In this document: in pieces, positions 8,376-17,279 of the stretch | Layout: each line of letters opens with the position of its first letter | How positions within the stretch are numbered: the stretch's first letter is position 1 | Assembly: GCF_034932185.1 (NCBI RefSeq) | Contig: NZ_JAYGHW010000090.1 | Coordinates: 132,709-196,708 of the forward strand | Source: Spirulina sp034932185 | GTDB lineage: Bacteria > Cyanobacteriota > Cyanobacteriia > Cyanobacteriales > Spirulinaceae | Reading direction: 5' to 3' | Length of the DNA: 64,000 nt | Notes under the pieces: model-generated | Told to the model about the DNA's origin: nothing | What the model saw: the letters and a program-made list of their open reading frames with translations, nothing else | Database searches by the model: none | Translations under genes and position numbers: made by a program

Positions 8376-9578
8376 GTTGAGGCGGCCGATGGTGACGTTG
8401 AGATCGCGGAGTTCGCCATTGCGTTCAATTTGCAACGAGAGGCGATCGCCCACCGCCCTTTCAGCAATGCGATCCTGTACCTTCGTCGGATCGCTCACAG
8501 GTTCCCCTGCAATTTGCGTGATCACATCCCCTTCTTGGAGGCCCGCTTGTTGGGCCGGGGAATTGGGAATCACCCGCAGAATAATCACCCCTGTTTCCGT
8601 GGCAATCTCTAACCCCCCTTGGGTGCGGGCCAATTCCCGCAATTCCGGTGTGAGGGGAGCCATTTGGATACCCAAGAAAGCATGATCCGCCCGACCCGTC
8701 GCAATCAATTGATCTGCAATTTGCTTGGCTTGGTTAATGGGAATGGCAAAGCCCAACCCTTGGGCATTGCGGATGATCGCCGTATTAATGCCAATCACCT
8801 CCCCCTCACTATTGAGCAACGGGCCGCCGGAATTGCCCGGATTAATCGCCGCATCGGTTTGAATAAAATTCACCCGTTTATCCGGAACCCCCACCTGGGA
8901 ACTACTGCGGCCTGTGCCGCTAATAATCCCCGTTGTCACCGTGTTATCTAAGCCTAAGGGGTTGCCAATGGCGATCGCCCATTCCCCCGATTGCAACCGT
9001 TCCGAATCCCCAAAAGCCACCGTCGGCAAGTCCGTCGCCTCAATCTTCACCACCGCCACATCCGTAACGGGATCCGTCCCCACCACTTCCCCCGTAAACG
9101 TCCGCCCATCTTTAAGCGTTACCTGTACCTGATCCGCCCCCTCAATCACATGGGCATTGGTGAGAATTGTTCCGTCAGTGGTGGTAATGAAGCCGGAACC
9201 GGAACCCTGTTGCACCTGTTCATTGGGCAACTCCGGCACAAACTGACGGAAAAAGGGGTTATTAAATTGGGGCGGCACTTGGGTTTGTACTGTGCGCGTT
9301 GCATCAATGCGCACCACCGCATCCCCGGTACGTTGCACCACCGCAGCAACAAAATTTTTCGGATCTTCTGGGGGGGCAATGGGGTTGAGGGTAGCCGTCG
9401 AAGTTCCCTGCGATACCCCACGGCTGTGGATGTTGTTATAGAGATAATGCCCCCCTAAAGCGAGGCCCGCCCCCATGGCCAGTAACGAGAGATGTTTCGC
9501 GAATTGACTCCAAGCAGAGGGATGGCGGGCAGGTTGGGTGACGGCGGCTTGGTCTGTGGGGGTTAAGGATGAGGTCAT
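8370..9578 (-). CDS. hhoA: HtrA/Deg-family serine protease with one PDZ domain
   Basis: A 402-residue envelope protease. A transmembrane anchor or signal sequence lies at about residues 29-47 (LSLLAMGAGLALGG). The trypsin-like domain has a full triad: His in TNAHVIEGAD (143), Asp in VTDVAVVK (173), Ser in PGNSGGPL (250). A single PDZ domain follows (about 300-390, LEIATETGVIILRVIPNSPA). One PDZ and the size match cyanobacterial HhoA/HhoB/HtrA; which paralogue is uncertain. These enzymes remove damaged envelope proteins under light and heat stress. Its final proline codon and TAG stop are read from a repeat element, so the original C-terminus may have differed. Confidence 0.9.
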   Translation of the reverse strand: MTSSLTPTDQAAVTQPARHPSAWSQFAKHLSLLAMGAGLALGGHYLYNNIHSRGVSQGTSTATLNPIAPPEDPKNFVAAVVQRTGDAVVRIDATRTVQTQVPPQFNNPFFRQFVPELPNEQVQQGSGSGFITTTDGTILTNAHVIEGADQVQVTLKDGRTFTGEVVGTDPVTDVAVVKIEATDLPTVAFGDSERLQSGEWAIAIGNPLGLDNTVTTGIISGTGRSSSQVGVPDKRVNFIQTDAAINPGNSGGPLLNSEGEVIGINTAIIRNAQGLGFAIPINQAKQIADQLIATGRADHAFLGIQMAPLTPELRELARTQGGLEIATETGVIILRVIPNSPAQQAGLQEGDVITQIAGEPVSDPTKVQDRIAERAVGDRLSLQIERNGELRDLNVTIGRLNP

Positions 9579-10266
9579 GGTGGTTTGATCCAGGTAAACA
9601 ATAGAGCAGTGGAGAAGTGGGATAAAAAAAAGAGGGGGAACGCCTCCCCCCTCCTATGGGTGTTGTTATGATGTCCAAGGTCAGTCGTGAACTGTAACGG
9701 TGGGAGGGTGTGAGAGGTTGTGTTCAGTTCACGTAATCCCTACTTGTCTTTAATGTAGGAGGGGGATATCACAGAGCCGTCACAGGCGTATGAAGAGTTT
9801 TTGACGCAACTCGGATCAAGCCTAGAAACCGGGTTTCTTGCATCTGCTCATTCTGTCCTAGCCTCCTCACAGAAACTCGGTTTCTGTTTACCCAGCCTAG
9901 AAACCGGGTTTCTTGCATCTGCTCATTCTGCCCTAGCCTCCTCACAGAAACTCGGTTTCTGTTTACCCAGCCTAGAAACCGGGTTTCTTGCACCTGCTCA
10001 TTCTGCCCTAGCCTCCTCACAGAAACCCGGTTTCTGTTTACTCAGCATTTAATCTGTTTCTCCACTTTCGAGAATCGATATAACCCCCTTGGTTAATACT
10101 TTAGTATTTAAATATTAGTTTTGTAGGGCAATTTTTTGGTTAATTTGTATTAGTAAATTTGACCCATTTATCAAGGGCTGTAAACTTATTTTTCCCCACA
10201 GATTGAAACAGTGGACGTAAGGGAAAACCCCGATGTAGGATGGCCTAAACTGCCAAGCCTGTCCCT
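9579..10266. other. Long repeat-bearing intergenic region
   Basis: This 688-bp spacer separates divergent genes. It contains a tandem array of 75-bp units (separate entry) and AT-rich DNA after 10045, probably promoter DNA for the peptidoglycan-binding gene at 10267. Open frames across the array on both strands are products of the repeat and show no protein similarity. Confidence 0.6.
9819..10045. repeat. Three tandem 75-bp units containing AGAAACCGGGTTTCT palindromes
   Basis: Units begin at 9821, 9896 and 9971 (CCTAGAAACCGGGTTTCTTG), an exact 75-bp period. Each unit holds two palindromes, AGAAACCGGGTTTCT and AGAAACTCGGTTTCT (the last reads AGAAACCCGGTTTCT). Copies differ at only a few bases. 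There are no unique spacers, so this is not a CRISPR array. Similar AAACCGGGTTT elements are widely scattered in filamentous cyanobacteria. Confidence 0.9.
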
Positions 10267-12303
10267 ATGGAATCTTTGTCCTACCTCTATTACAGCTTAG
10301 TGTTTGAGGCTGACACCGATCCCCCCTGCGGTGCGATTTCGCTGCCCAATTTTCTCCGCTCTGCACAGTTGCGCCTCGCTTCAATGGCGTGGCTGTTGTT
10401 GGCCATTGGCTTGTTTAGTTTGAGCTTGCAGAATATGGCCTTGGCTTTAAAGACGGGCGATCGCGGCTCTGAAGTAGAAACCCTACAAACCACGCTGAAA
10501 ACCAAAGGCTACTTCAACGGCCCGATCACCGGCTATTACGGTCCGATTACCGCCGAAGCCGTCCAACAATTCCAACAGGTCAATCAACTCGATGCCGATG
10601 GCATTGCCGGCCCCGCCACCCAAGCCAGTCTCTACGGAGGGGAAGCCGCCAAAAATACGATCAACACCCCCCTCAACCCGGAGAGCGAAGGCCTGCTCAA
10701 ATATGGCCAAAACAATAGCCAGGTGCGCCAAATCCAAGAACAGTTACAACAACTGGGTTACTTCCAAGGCCCCACCAGCGGCTACTACGGAACCCTCACC
10801 GAAACTGCTGTTAAAGCTTTTCAACAGGCCAATGGCTTAACCGCTGATGGCGTGGTGGGGCCTGAAACCCGTCGTCAGATTGCAGCGGGGGGCCAAGGAG
10901 AAACTCCGGCGGCCCAAGCCGCCAATGCTGCCGAAACCGCCAACCCTGAAGCCAATTCCCCTTTTCAAATGGAGGGGTTTACCACCGGAGGCAGTGGTTT
11001 AGAGGAAGCCCTAGCCCCGACGACTACCCTTAAGCCTCAACCCCCTGGCCCCGATGCTGATTGGGAGGCAGCCACCCGACCCCAGACCATTTCGAGCCAA
11101 GCGGCCATTGCCACCCCCTTTGCTCGTGCGAGTCAGCGGTTCATTGCTCAAATGGCCGAGGAACAGCCCAATATTGGCCTAGCGGTGTCCTTTAGTAACG
11201 GCAGCCAACGGTTTACCGCTGATACCGTTCCCCCGAACCGAGCCACCCCCGCCACATTCCGGCAAACCTCCTTTACCGGAGAACCCCAAACCTTTAACGC
11301 CACGGCTCCCAGCCGTGAGATGGCCCACCGTAAAACCATCTATGGCGATATTGCCCCGAAATCGATTGTCCACTCGGGCCAGGGGCTATTTTTCGCTCAA
11401 AACATGATGTATAACCACAGCATCACGGTTTACGATCGCAACTATAACCTCGTGAAAACCATTGCTGATACTGTTGATCTGCAAAAATATGGCTATCCCC
11501 AATATGCGGGGATCTATCGCGGCTCCCCCGTGGAGGCGAGTTTTTCCCACAGTGGCCAATATGCTTGGGTGTCGAATTATCAAATGTATGGGACGGGGTT
11601 TAATCATCCTGGTAGCGATCAATGTACCCCCACCCAAGGGACAGATAGCAGTTTTCTCTATCGCATCAATACCCAAAACTTTGCCATTGAGCAGGTGATT
11701 CGCGTCGGCTCGGTGCCGAAATTTGTGGCCACGACCCCGGACGATCGCTATGTATTGGTGACAAACTGGTGTACTGATGATCTGAGTGTCGTGGATGTGA
11801 ACCAAGGGCGGGAAATTAAGCGGGTGAAGTTGGGCCGTTATCCCCGGGGGATTGTTGTCGATGCCCGTTCAGAAACCGCCTATATTGCGGTGATGGGTTC
11901 CCAACATATTGCCAAGGTGAATTTAGGGACGTTTGAGGTGGGTTGGATTCGGGATGTGGGGCGATCGCCCCGTCACCTCAACCTAGATCCCACAGGCCGC
12001 TACCTCTACAGCAGTCTCAACGGGGAAAGCCAAGTCGCTAAAATCGATCTGGCCAGCGGTAAAGTCATCGCCAAGGCCAGAACCGGCAACGCTCCCCGCA
12101 GCATGATCCTTTCCGAAACCGGGGAATTCCTCTATGTCGTCAATTACCACTCCAACACGATGACGAAGGTGCGCACCGCCACGATGGACGTGATGCAAAC
12201 CGTGAGCGTCAATGATAAACCCATTGGCATTACCTACGATGCGGAGCGGGGTGAGGTGTGGGTGTCCTGCTATTCCGGTAGCATTATGATTTTTTCGGCT
12301 TAG
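10267..12303 (+). CDS. Exported peptidoglycan-binding protein with YVTN-type beta-propeller
   Basis: A 678-residue protein. The N-terminus MESLSYLYYSLVFEA is a leader seen on cyanobacterial peptidoglycan-binding proteins, followed by a hydrophobic segment (WLLLAIGLFSLSLQNMALAL). Two PG_binding_1 domains follow (about 62-115 and 140-195; each has the GxxVxxLQxxL pattern and DGIAGPAT or DGVVGPET). After a low-complexity linker come six or so propeller blades (DDRYVLVTNW, TGRYLYSSLN, TGEFLYVVNY), resembling YncE/YVTN surface proteins. It is probably anchored on the cell wall with the propeller outward; ligand unknown. Its TAG stop is followed with no gap by the ATG of the next gene. Confidence 0.75.
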   Translation: MESLSYLYYSLVFEADTDPPCGAISLPNFLRSAQLRLASMAWLLLAIGLFSLSLQNMALALKTGDRGSEVETLQTTLKTKGYFNGPITGYYGPITAEAVQQFQQVNQLDADGIAGPATQASLYGGEAAKNTINTPLNPESEGLLKYGQNNSQVRQIQEQLQQLGYFQGPTSGYYGTLTETAVKAFQQANGLTADGVVGPETRRQIAAGGQGETPAAQAANAAETANPEANSPFQMEGFTTGGSGLEEALAPTTTLKPQPPGPDADWEAATRPQTISSQAAIATPFARASQRFIAQMAEEQPNIGLAVSFSNGSQRFTADTVPPNRATPATFRQTSFTGEPQTFNATAPSREMAHRKTIYGDIAPKSIVHSGQGLFFAQNMMYNHSITVYDRNYNLVKTIADTVDLQKYGYPQYAGIYRGSPVEASFSHSGQYAWVSNYQMYGTGFNHPGSDQCTPTQGTDSSFLYRINTQNFAIEQVIRVGSVPKFVATTPDDRYVLVTNWCTDDLSVVDVNQGREIKRVKLGRYPRGIVVDARSETAYIAVMGSQHIAKVNLGTFEVGWIRDVGRSPRHLNLDPTGRYLYSSLNGESQVAKIDLASGKVIAKARTGNAPRSMILSETGEFLYVVNYHSNTMTKVRTATMDVMQTVSVNDKPIGITYDAERGEVWVSCYSGSIMIFSA

Positions 12304-13758
12304 ATGACTGAGGAGGGGCCGTTAATTGCGGCGTTAAAAGCGGCGGCCCGGTGGGATCATGCCCCCTTTTATACCCCTGGCCATCGGCGCGGTGTGGGGC
12401 TACCAGCAGGATTAAAACCGCTGTTGGGAACAGCAGCGGCCTATGATTTTCCAGAGTTGCCCACGATTGGTAATTTAGCGGGGGAGGAGGGGGCGATTGC
12501 TTCTGCTCAAGCCTTAGCAGCCCAAACCTTTGGAGCCGATCGCACCTGGTTTTTGGTCAATGGCTCCAGTGGCGGCCTGTTGGCGGCGATTTTGGCCACC
12601 TGTGGCGAGGGGGGCAAAATCATCCTGCCCCGCAATGTCCACAGTTCAATTATTAACGGGCTAATTTTGGCGGGGGCTTGGCCGGTGTTTATTCATCCGG
12701 TCTATGGGGCGGAGCAGGATTTAGCCTATGGGATCACGGCGGCGGCGGTGGCGGCAGCCCTCGCCATCCATCCCGATGCGCGGGCGGTGTTGGTGGTTTA
12801 TCCCACCTACCACGGCATTTGTACGGATTTAGCCGCCATTGCCCAGGTTGCCCATGGCCAGGGCATCCCGTTATTAGTCGATGAAGCCCACGGCCCCCAT
12901 TTTGGTTTTCACCCCGATCTCCCCCCCTCAGCCCTGAGTTTGGGGGCGGATTTGGTGGTGCAGTCTACCCATAAGGTGTTAGGGGCGTTGAGTCAAGCAG
13001 CAATGCTCCATGGCCAGGGCGATCGCCTCCCTTGGCAGCGGGTGGCGCAATGTCTGGCCATGGTGCAATCCACTAGCCCCAACTCGCTCCTCTTAGCCTC
13101 CCTGGATGGAGCGCGGCAGCAGATGGCCGAAGAGGGTTCAATGCTCATGGCCAAAACCCTAAAACTGGCTCGATGGGCGGCGGGGGAATTGGCCCAAATT
13201 CCCAACGTGACACTTCTTGAACCCCCAGCCATCCCTGAGCCAGGCTTTAGCTCTCTTGATCCCACCCGCTTAACGGTATTTGTGGCAGGATTGGGGCGGG
13301 ATGGGTTTGATTTAGATGAGGAGTTAATGGCGCGGGGCGTGATGGCGGAATTGCCCCTAGAGCGGCATTTAATGTTTATCGTCACGTTGGGGAGTCGGCG
13401 GGAGGATTTGCAACGATTAATTCAAGTGTTTCAAGCCTTAAGCACAGAAGCCACGGGAACCTTGCCCATTCTCCCCCCCCAACCGTTGCCTCCCTTACCC
13501 CCCCTGATCCTTTCCCCCCGTGCCGCCAGTTTTGCCCCCCGGCGGGCGTTTCCCCTTGCCGAAGCCCTGGGCAAAGCCAGCGGCGCGTTAATCTGTGCCT
13601 ACCCGCCGGGGATTCCGGTGTTAATGCCGGGGGAAATGATTACAGAGGAGGCGATCGCCTATCTGCAAACCCTCAAACATTTAGGGGCGCAACTATTGGG
13701 ATTAAGCGATCCAACCTTGCAAACCCTAGAGGCGATCACCCCTCAACCCTCCCGGTAG
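12304..13758 (+). CDS. Orn/Lys/Arg decarboxylase family PLP enzyme
   Basis: A 484-residue fold-type I PLP enzyme of the short Orn/Lys/Arg decarboxylase family. Visible are FYTPGHRRG, the cofactor-phosphate segment VNGSSGG, the Asp site VDEAHGPHFGF, the Schiff-base lysine in STHKVLGALSQAAML, and the C-terminal domain motif YPPGIPVLMPGE. It lacks the N-terminal wing domain of the long enterobacterial enzymes. It would decarboxylate a basic amino acid to a polyamine precursor; substrate is not readable. It abuts the preceding gene exactly (TAGATG), so translational coupling is likely, and overlaps the convergent dehydrogenase by 16 bp. Confidence 0.85.
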   Translation: MTEEGPLIAALKAAARWDHAPFYTPGHRRGVGLPAGLKPLLGTAAAYDFPELPTIGNLAGEEGAIASAQALAAQTFGADRTWFLVNGSSGGLLAAILATCGEGGKIILPRNVHSSIINGLILAGAWPVFIHPVYGAEQDLAYGITAAAVAAALAIHPDARAVLVVYPTYHGICTDLAAIAQVAHGQGIPLLVDEAHGPHFGFHPDLPPSALSLGADLVVQSTHKVLGALSQAAMLHGQGDRLPWQRVAQCLAMVQSTSPNSLLLASLDGARQQMAEEGSMLMAKTLKLARWAAGELAQIPNVTLLEPPAIPEPGFSSLDPTRLTVFVAGLGRDGFDLDEELMARGVMAELPLERHLMFIVTLGSRREDLQRLIQVFQALSTEATGTLPILPPQPLPPLPPLILSPRAASFAPRRAFPLAEALGKASGALICAYPPGIPVLMPGEMITEEAIAYLQTLKHLGAQLLGLSDPTLQTLEAITPQPSR

Positions 13759-14612
13759 GCGCGGATCATCGCTTGGGTTCCCTGCTCCAAACCCCCCAAC
13801 GCCGCCACATCCTGAAATAACTGATCCGCATAGAGCGTTCCCGGTAACTCCTGGGCATGGGCCGCCGCAATCTCCTTCACCAAACGTAAATCTTTTAAAA
13901 TATGCTTCACCATAAACCCCGGCGCAAAATCCCCTTGGGCCACCTTCATCCCCAAATTCCCCAACGCCCAAGAAGCCGCTGCCCCCTGATTGCACACATC
14001 CACCACCAACTGCGGATCAATCCCCTGCGCTTCAGCTAACAACATCGCCTCACAAATCCCGATCAAATTCATCGACACCAAAATTTGATTGCACATCTTC
14101 ACCCCTTGACCACTGCCCACCGGGCCACAATGGGTGATGGTTTTGCCCATCGCCCCTAAATAAGGGGAAGCTGCCTCAAAATCCGCCGCACTGCCCCCCA
14201 CCATAATCGTTAATGTCCCCTGTTTCGCCCCCATATCCCCCCCCGAAACCGGCGCATCGAGGAAACGCAAACCCTGAGCCGCTAACGTTGCACCCAGATC
14301 CCGTGCCGCTGCCGAGCCAATCGTGCTGGTATCGATGATCAGCGTTCCCGGTGTAACCAAAGGAGCCACCTGCTCAATCAAAACCGCTTCCACATCCGGC
14401 ACATCCCCCAAACAGGTGATCACCACCCCGGCATTTTCGACAGCGGCGGCTAGAGTGGGGGCGAGGGTGACTCCGGCGGCGGCGGAAATTGCCTCCCCTG
14501 GCCGTCCGGGTGTGCGATTCCAACCTTGGACGGCATAACCGGCTTTGGCCAAGTTGGCCGCCATATACCCCCCCATTACCCCCAAACCTAAAAATGCAAC
14601 GGATTGAGCCAT
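13743..14612 (-). CDS. Beta-hydroxyacid dehydrogenase (3-hydroxyisobutyrate/tartronate-semialdehyde reductase family)
   Basis: A 289-residue NAD(P)-dependent enzyme. N-terminal Rossmann loop FLGLGVMGGYMAANLAKAG, NRTPGR, substrate-binding DAPVSGGDMGAKQG, and the catalytic Lys motif GQGVKMCNQIL are all present. This family includes GlxR, MmsB and glyoxylate/succinic-semialdehyde reductases; cyanobacterial members often reduce glyoxylate or succinic semialdehyde. ATG 14612 (MAQSVAFLGLG) is chosen over the longer frame to 14663, which adds 17 unrelated residues. The 3' end overlaps the convergent decarboxylase gene. Confidence 0.87.
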   Translation of the reverse strand: MAQSVAFLGLGVMGGYMAANLAKAGYAVQGWNRTPGRPGEAISAAAGVTLAPTLAAAVENAGVVITCLGDVPDVEAVLIEQVAPLVTPGTLIIDTSTIGSAAARDLGATLAAQGLRFLDAPVSGGDMGAKQGTLTIMVGGSAADFEAASPYLGAMGKTITHCGPVGSGQGVKMCNQILVSMNLIGICEAMLLAEAQGIDPQLVVDVCNQGAAASWALGNLGMKVAQGDFAPGFMVKHILKDLRLVKEIAAAHAQELPGTLYADQLFQDVAALGGLEQGTQAMIRAYREG

Positions 14613-14761
14613 AGCTGTGATTCTCCACCTCTTCAGGGCCATTTTGCCATTTTCTGCCAGCAACGCGAGGAGGAGTTCTCGATAATCCTCAGACTGAAAA
14701 CCCTGAAAATCAAACTTGCGGGTTAATCTAGAGGCAGAAATTTTGTTGTCTAGATAATTTT

Positions 14762-15355
14762 ATGAACACGCAAGCTGCATTGATCGCCCTGTTAATATCC
14801 AGTAGTTTTTCCTCGGCAACCTTGGCCGAAACCCTGACACAACCAGCGCCCAGCCTGACCCTCGCGGCGGTGAGTGCCACTGATCCCAACTGTCGCCAAA
14901 CCAATCGCACCGTGGATGTCCTGTCTGAGGCTTCGGTATCGGCAACCAGTCAAACTCTGGCAACGTTGGCCCCAGAAACGAAGGTGAAAATTACCGGCGT
15001 AGGGAGTAATGGCTGGGTTCCTATTAGTGAGCCGGTGGCGGGGTTTGTGATCGCCCGTCACCTCACCCTCTGTACGCCCATTGCCACCCGGCCCACCTTT
15101 ACCCAACACCCAACCCTGACTAATCTCACTGCTGGGATGTGTCGTCAGGCCAATTTAGAATTGGCGGTGCGCCCCCGGCCAGCGGTGGGGGCAGAGCCGC
15201 GTGTGGGGGGTTTAAATCAGGGCATGAAGATGACGTTGACAGGGGAAACTGTCATGGATGCGGAAAGTCGCCTCTGGTTACGGATTTCTGTGCCTTTTGC
15301 CGGTTGGATTTCGGGGGGCCAAGAGGGCGGCACGAATGTTTCTTTGTGTTCCTAG
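14762..15355 (+). CDS. Exported SH3b-like domain protein
   Basis: A 197-residue protein with a signal peptide (ALIALLISSSFSSATLAET). Two similar halves follow, each starting with a Cys-containing strand (CRQTNRTVDVLSEAS and CRQANLELAVRPRPAVG) and including a Gly-Trp-(I/V) segment near its end (NGWVPISEPVAGFV, RLWLRISVPFAGWI), as in bacterial SH3 domains. Paired cysteines suggest disulfides in the periplasm. Such domains bind peptidoglycan peptides; no catalytic domain is attached. The assignment is by pattern only. Confidence 0.6.
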   Translation: MNTQAALIALLISSSFSSATLAETLTQPAPSLTLAAVSATDPNCRQTNRTVDVLSEASVSATSQTLATLAPETKVKITGVGSNGWVPISEPVAGFVIARHLTLCTPIATRPTFTQHPTLTNLTAGMCRQANLELAVRPRPAVGAEPRVGGLNQGMKMTLTGETVMDAESRLWLRISVPFAGWISGGQEGGTNVSLCS

Positions 15356-15512
15356 GTTCTTTGGGAAGCAAAGAGGATAGAGAAGAGAGGAGAGAGTGGA
15401 ATTGAGATTTTCTTCTCACTTCTCACTTCTCACTCCTCAATCCTTCCCTCCCCAAAGGGGGTAATTATGCTTTACTGGAGGGTGGCCCTTCTTATCCTGC
15501 GATCGCCGTACC

Positions 15513-16082
15513 ATGCAAGGTTTTCTCAAACGCACTTTAGCCCTGAGTACGATCCTGGTTTTTCCCCTGATTAGCCTGGATGCCACAGCCCGAACCCCCT
15601 CCCGCTATCGTCGGGAATATCAATCCTTGGAATTCCAACAATGTGCGGCGGATCTGATTCGTGTTGGGTTAGGGGTGGAGCAGACGAAAGCCGCCTGTGC
15701 CATGGCGTTGGAGCCGACGGATCTTTCTAACTGTGTGGTGGGCATTGATACGCTCACGCCGGTATCGGCTCAAAATGCCCTGTATTCCTGCTTCCGGGTG
15801 CGGCGGCCGGTGGAGTTGGCGCAATGTGTGGTGGATATTCATCGTGATGTGCTTGTGCCGAAACTGACGGAGGGGACAACCCTCGATGAAGTGGCATTAT
15901 CCACCCTCGATCACTGTCGCCGTAGCCTCTTGCCCCTGCGCTATTCCGCTTGTGTAGTGGGGTTGAGTGGCCAATTGACGTTGGAGCCGCAAAATGCGAT
16001 CGCCACCTGTATTAATGCAGAAGATTTTCCCCGTGAAATCTACACTCCTGCCCCCAATAGCACCCTTGGCACAGATCTGTAA
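15513..16082 (+). CDS. Exported protein with four Cys-x-Cys-spaced internal repeats
   Basis: A 189-residue protein not recognised by name. After a signal peptide (LALSTILVFPLISLDATA), four units of about 35 residues begin with C-(A/V)-(A/V)-x-(L/I) and close with a second Cys: CAADLIRVGLGVEQTKAAC, CVVGIDTLTPVSAQNALYSC, a longer CVVDIHRD unit, and CVVGLSGQLTLEPQNAIATC. Each unit probably forms a disulfide-closed helical hairpin. Similar Cys-repeat proteins occur only in cyanobacteria as far as I know, with no assigned role. Its 3' end overlaps the next CDS. Confidence 0.6.
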   Translation: MQGFLKRTLALSTILVFPLISLDATARTPSRYRREYQSLEFQQCAADLIRVGLGVEQTKAACAMALEPTDLSNCVVGIDTLTPVSAQNALYSCFRVRRPVELAQCVVDIHRDVLVPKLTEGTTLDEVALSTLDHCRRSLLPLRYSACVVGLSGQLTLEPQNAIATCINAEDFPREIYTPAPNSTLGTDL

Positions 16083-16962
16083 ACGGGTCTTACTCTGGGG
16101 ATTGTTCCCCTTCCTCCTGATGGGGGGAGGGTTAACGGCCTGTGCGGGTGATCCGACCGCTCAACGCTGGTTTGCCCCCGATCCCCAACTATTAGAGGAG
16201 CCAGCCCCACCCACCCCAACACCCCGCCCGCGTCCAGAACCTAGCCCAGAACCTAGCCCAGAACCTAGCCCAGAACCTAGCCCGGAACCCACCCCTAGCC
16301 CCGCAGCAACCTCAGAACTCGGCCCTTGGGCCCAGGATTTAATCACGTTGGGGACGATCCCGGCGGATCTGGCCTTGAATGAAACCATTCCCCGCCGTAC
16401 CTTTGCCCGCTGGCTGTTTGAAACCTATAACCGTTTTTATGTAGACCGCCCCACCCAGCAGATTCGCCCCGCTGCGGCGGTGAGTACACCCTTATTTAGT
16501 GATGTGCCGGTAACTCATCCAGATTTCCCGATGATTCAGGGGTTAGCAGAGGCGGGGGTGATTCCTTCACGGCTCAATGGGGGGACGCAAACGCTATTTC
16601 AACCTGATGCCCCCTTGACGCGGGAAATGTTGATTCAATGGAAAGTGCCTTTAGACCGGCGGGGTACATTGCCGGAGGGAACTTTGGCAGCGGTGGAGCA
16701 AACTTGGGGCTTTCAGGATCGGGATCAAATTGATCCCCAGACCTTCGCGCCGTTGTTGGTGGATTATGACAATGGCGATCGCGCCAATTTGCGCCGCGCC
16801 TTTGGTTATACGAAATTATTCCAACCCAAACGCCCTGTCACCCAAGGGGAAGCAGCGGCAGCCCTCTGGTTTTTTGGCTTCCAAGGGGAGGGAATGACGG
16901 CGGCAGAGGCGATCCGCCCTAATGCTCCCGCCAACTCCACGGAAGCCCCTCCCAGTAATTGA
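15994..16962 (+). CDS. Lipoprotein with SLH-type domain and Pro-Glu repeat linker
   Basis: Up to 322 residues. A hydrophobic stretch LLWGLFPFLLMGGG leads to LTAC, a lipobox, so the mature N-terminus is a lipidated Cys. A low-complexity linker of PEPS repeats follows, then an S-layer-homology-like region (FSDVPVTHPDFPMIQGLAEAGVIP, then FQPDAPLTREMLIQWK). A second degenerate unit lies in the C-terminal part. SLH domains bind cell-wall polysaccharide. The ATG at 15994 would overlap the previous gene by 89 bp; a TTG at 16066 would give a more normal signal peptide (MAQICKRVLLWGLF) and only 17 bp of overlap. Confidence 0.7.
   Translation: MRSPPVLMQKIFPVKSTLLPPIAPLAQICKRVLLWGLFPFLLMGGGLTACAGDPTAQRWFAPDPQLLEEPAPPTPTPRPRPEPSPEPSPEPSPEPSPEPTPSPAATSELGPWAQDLITLGTIPADLALNETIPRRTFARWLFETYNRFYVDRPTQQIRPAAAVSTPLFSDVPVTHPDFPMIQGLAEAGVIPSRLNGGTQTLFQPDAPLTREMLIQWKVPLDRRGTLPEGTLAAVEQTWGFQDRDQIDPQTFAPLLVDYDNGDRANLRRAFGYTKLFQPKRPVTQGEAAAALWFFGFQGEGMTAAEAIRPNAPANSTEAPPSN
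16234..16290 (+). repeat. 12-bp coding minisatellite (PEPS repeats)
   Basis: Four exact copies of CCAGAACCTAGC from 16234 to 16281 and one degenerate copy encode Pro-Glu-Pro-Ser repeats in the lipoprotein linker. Copy number is likely to vary between strains without shifting frame. Confidence 0.85.
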
Positions 16963-17024
16963 GCAAATCCCGCCCCAAATCGCGCTACACTAGGGGTCTA
17001 GTTTTATCATGCTCAAAATCTCCC

Positions 17025-17279
17025 ATGCCTCCCCGTTGGCCCCGTAAACCCGATCGTCAAACCGATCCTGAATACCGCCGCCTTGATGATCGGATGACCT
17101 TTGCTGTCCATGTGGCGGGATTTTTAGCCAGCAACTCCGGCCTGTGGTTTTTCTATGAACTGCGCCAAGCGGCTTGGCCTTGGGCAAAATGGGTGACAGG
17201 GGTTTGGGCTTTAGTGTTATTAGCCCATTTGATTTATATTGCGGCGATCGCCGATTACTCCCTCAACTCCGATGCCTAA
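17025..17279 (+). CDS. Small 2TM-domain membrane protein
   Basis: An 84-residue protein. A basic N-terminus (MPPRWPRKPDR) and DPEYRRLDDRMTFAVHVAGF lead into two membrane segments separated by a short loop (AVHVAGFLASNSGLWFFYEL and VTGVWALVLLAHLIYIAAIA). This matches the 2TM domain family of unknown role. ATG 17025 is chosen; the frame extends to 16959 but without family character. Its TAA overlaps the ATG of the next gene, indicating coupling. Confidence 0.65.
   Translation: MPPRWPRKPDRQTDPEYRRLDDRMTFAVHVAGFLASNSGLWFFYELRQAAWPWAKWVTGVWALVLLAHLIYIAAIADYSLNSDA

Noticed and set aside
9819..10045. Possible CRISPR array
   Set aside because: Only three units, 75 bp long, without unique spacers, and no cas genes in the window.
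9769..10052. Open frames on both strands over the 75-bp array
   Set aside because: The frames exist because the unit length is a multiple of three; the peptides are repeat translations.
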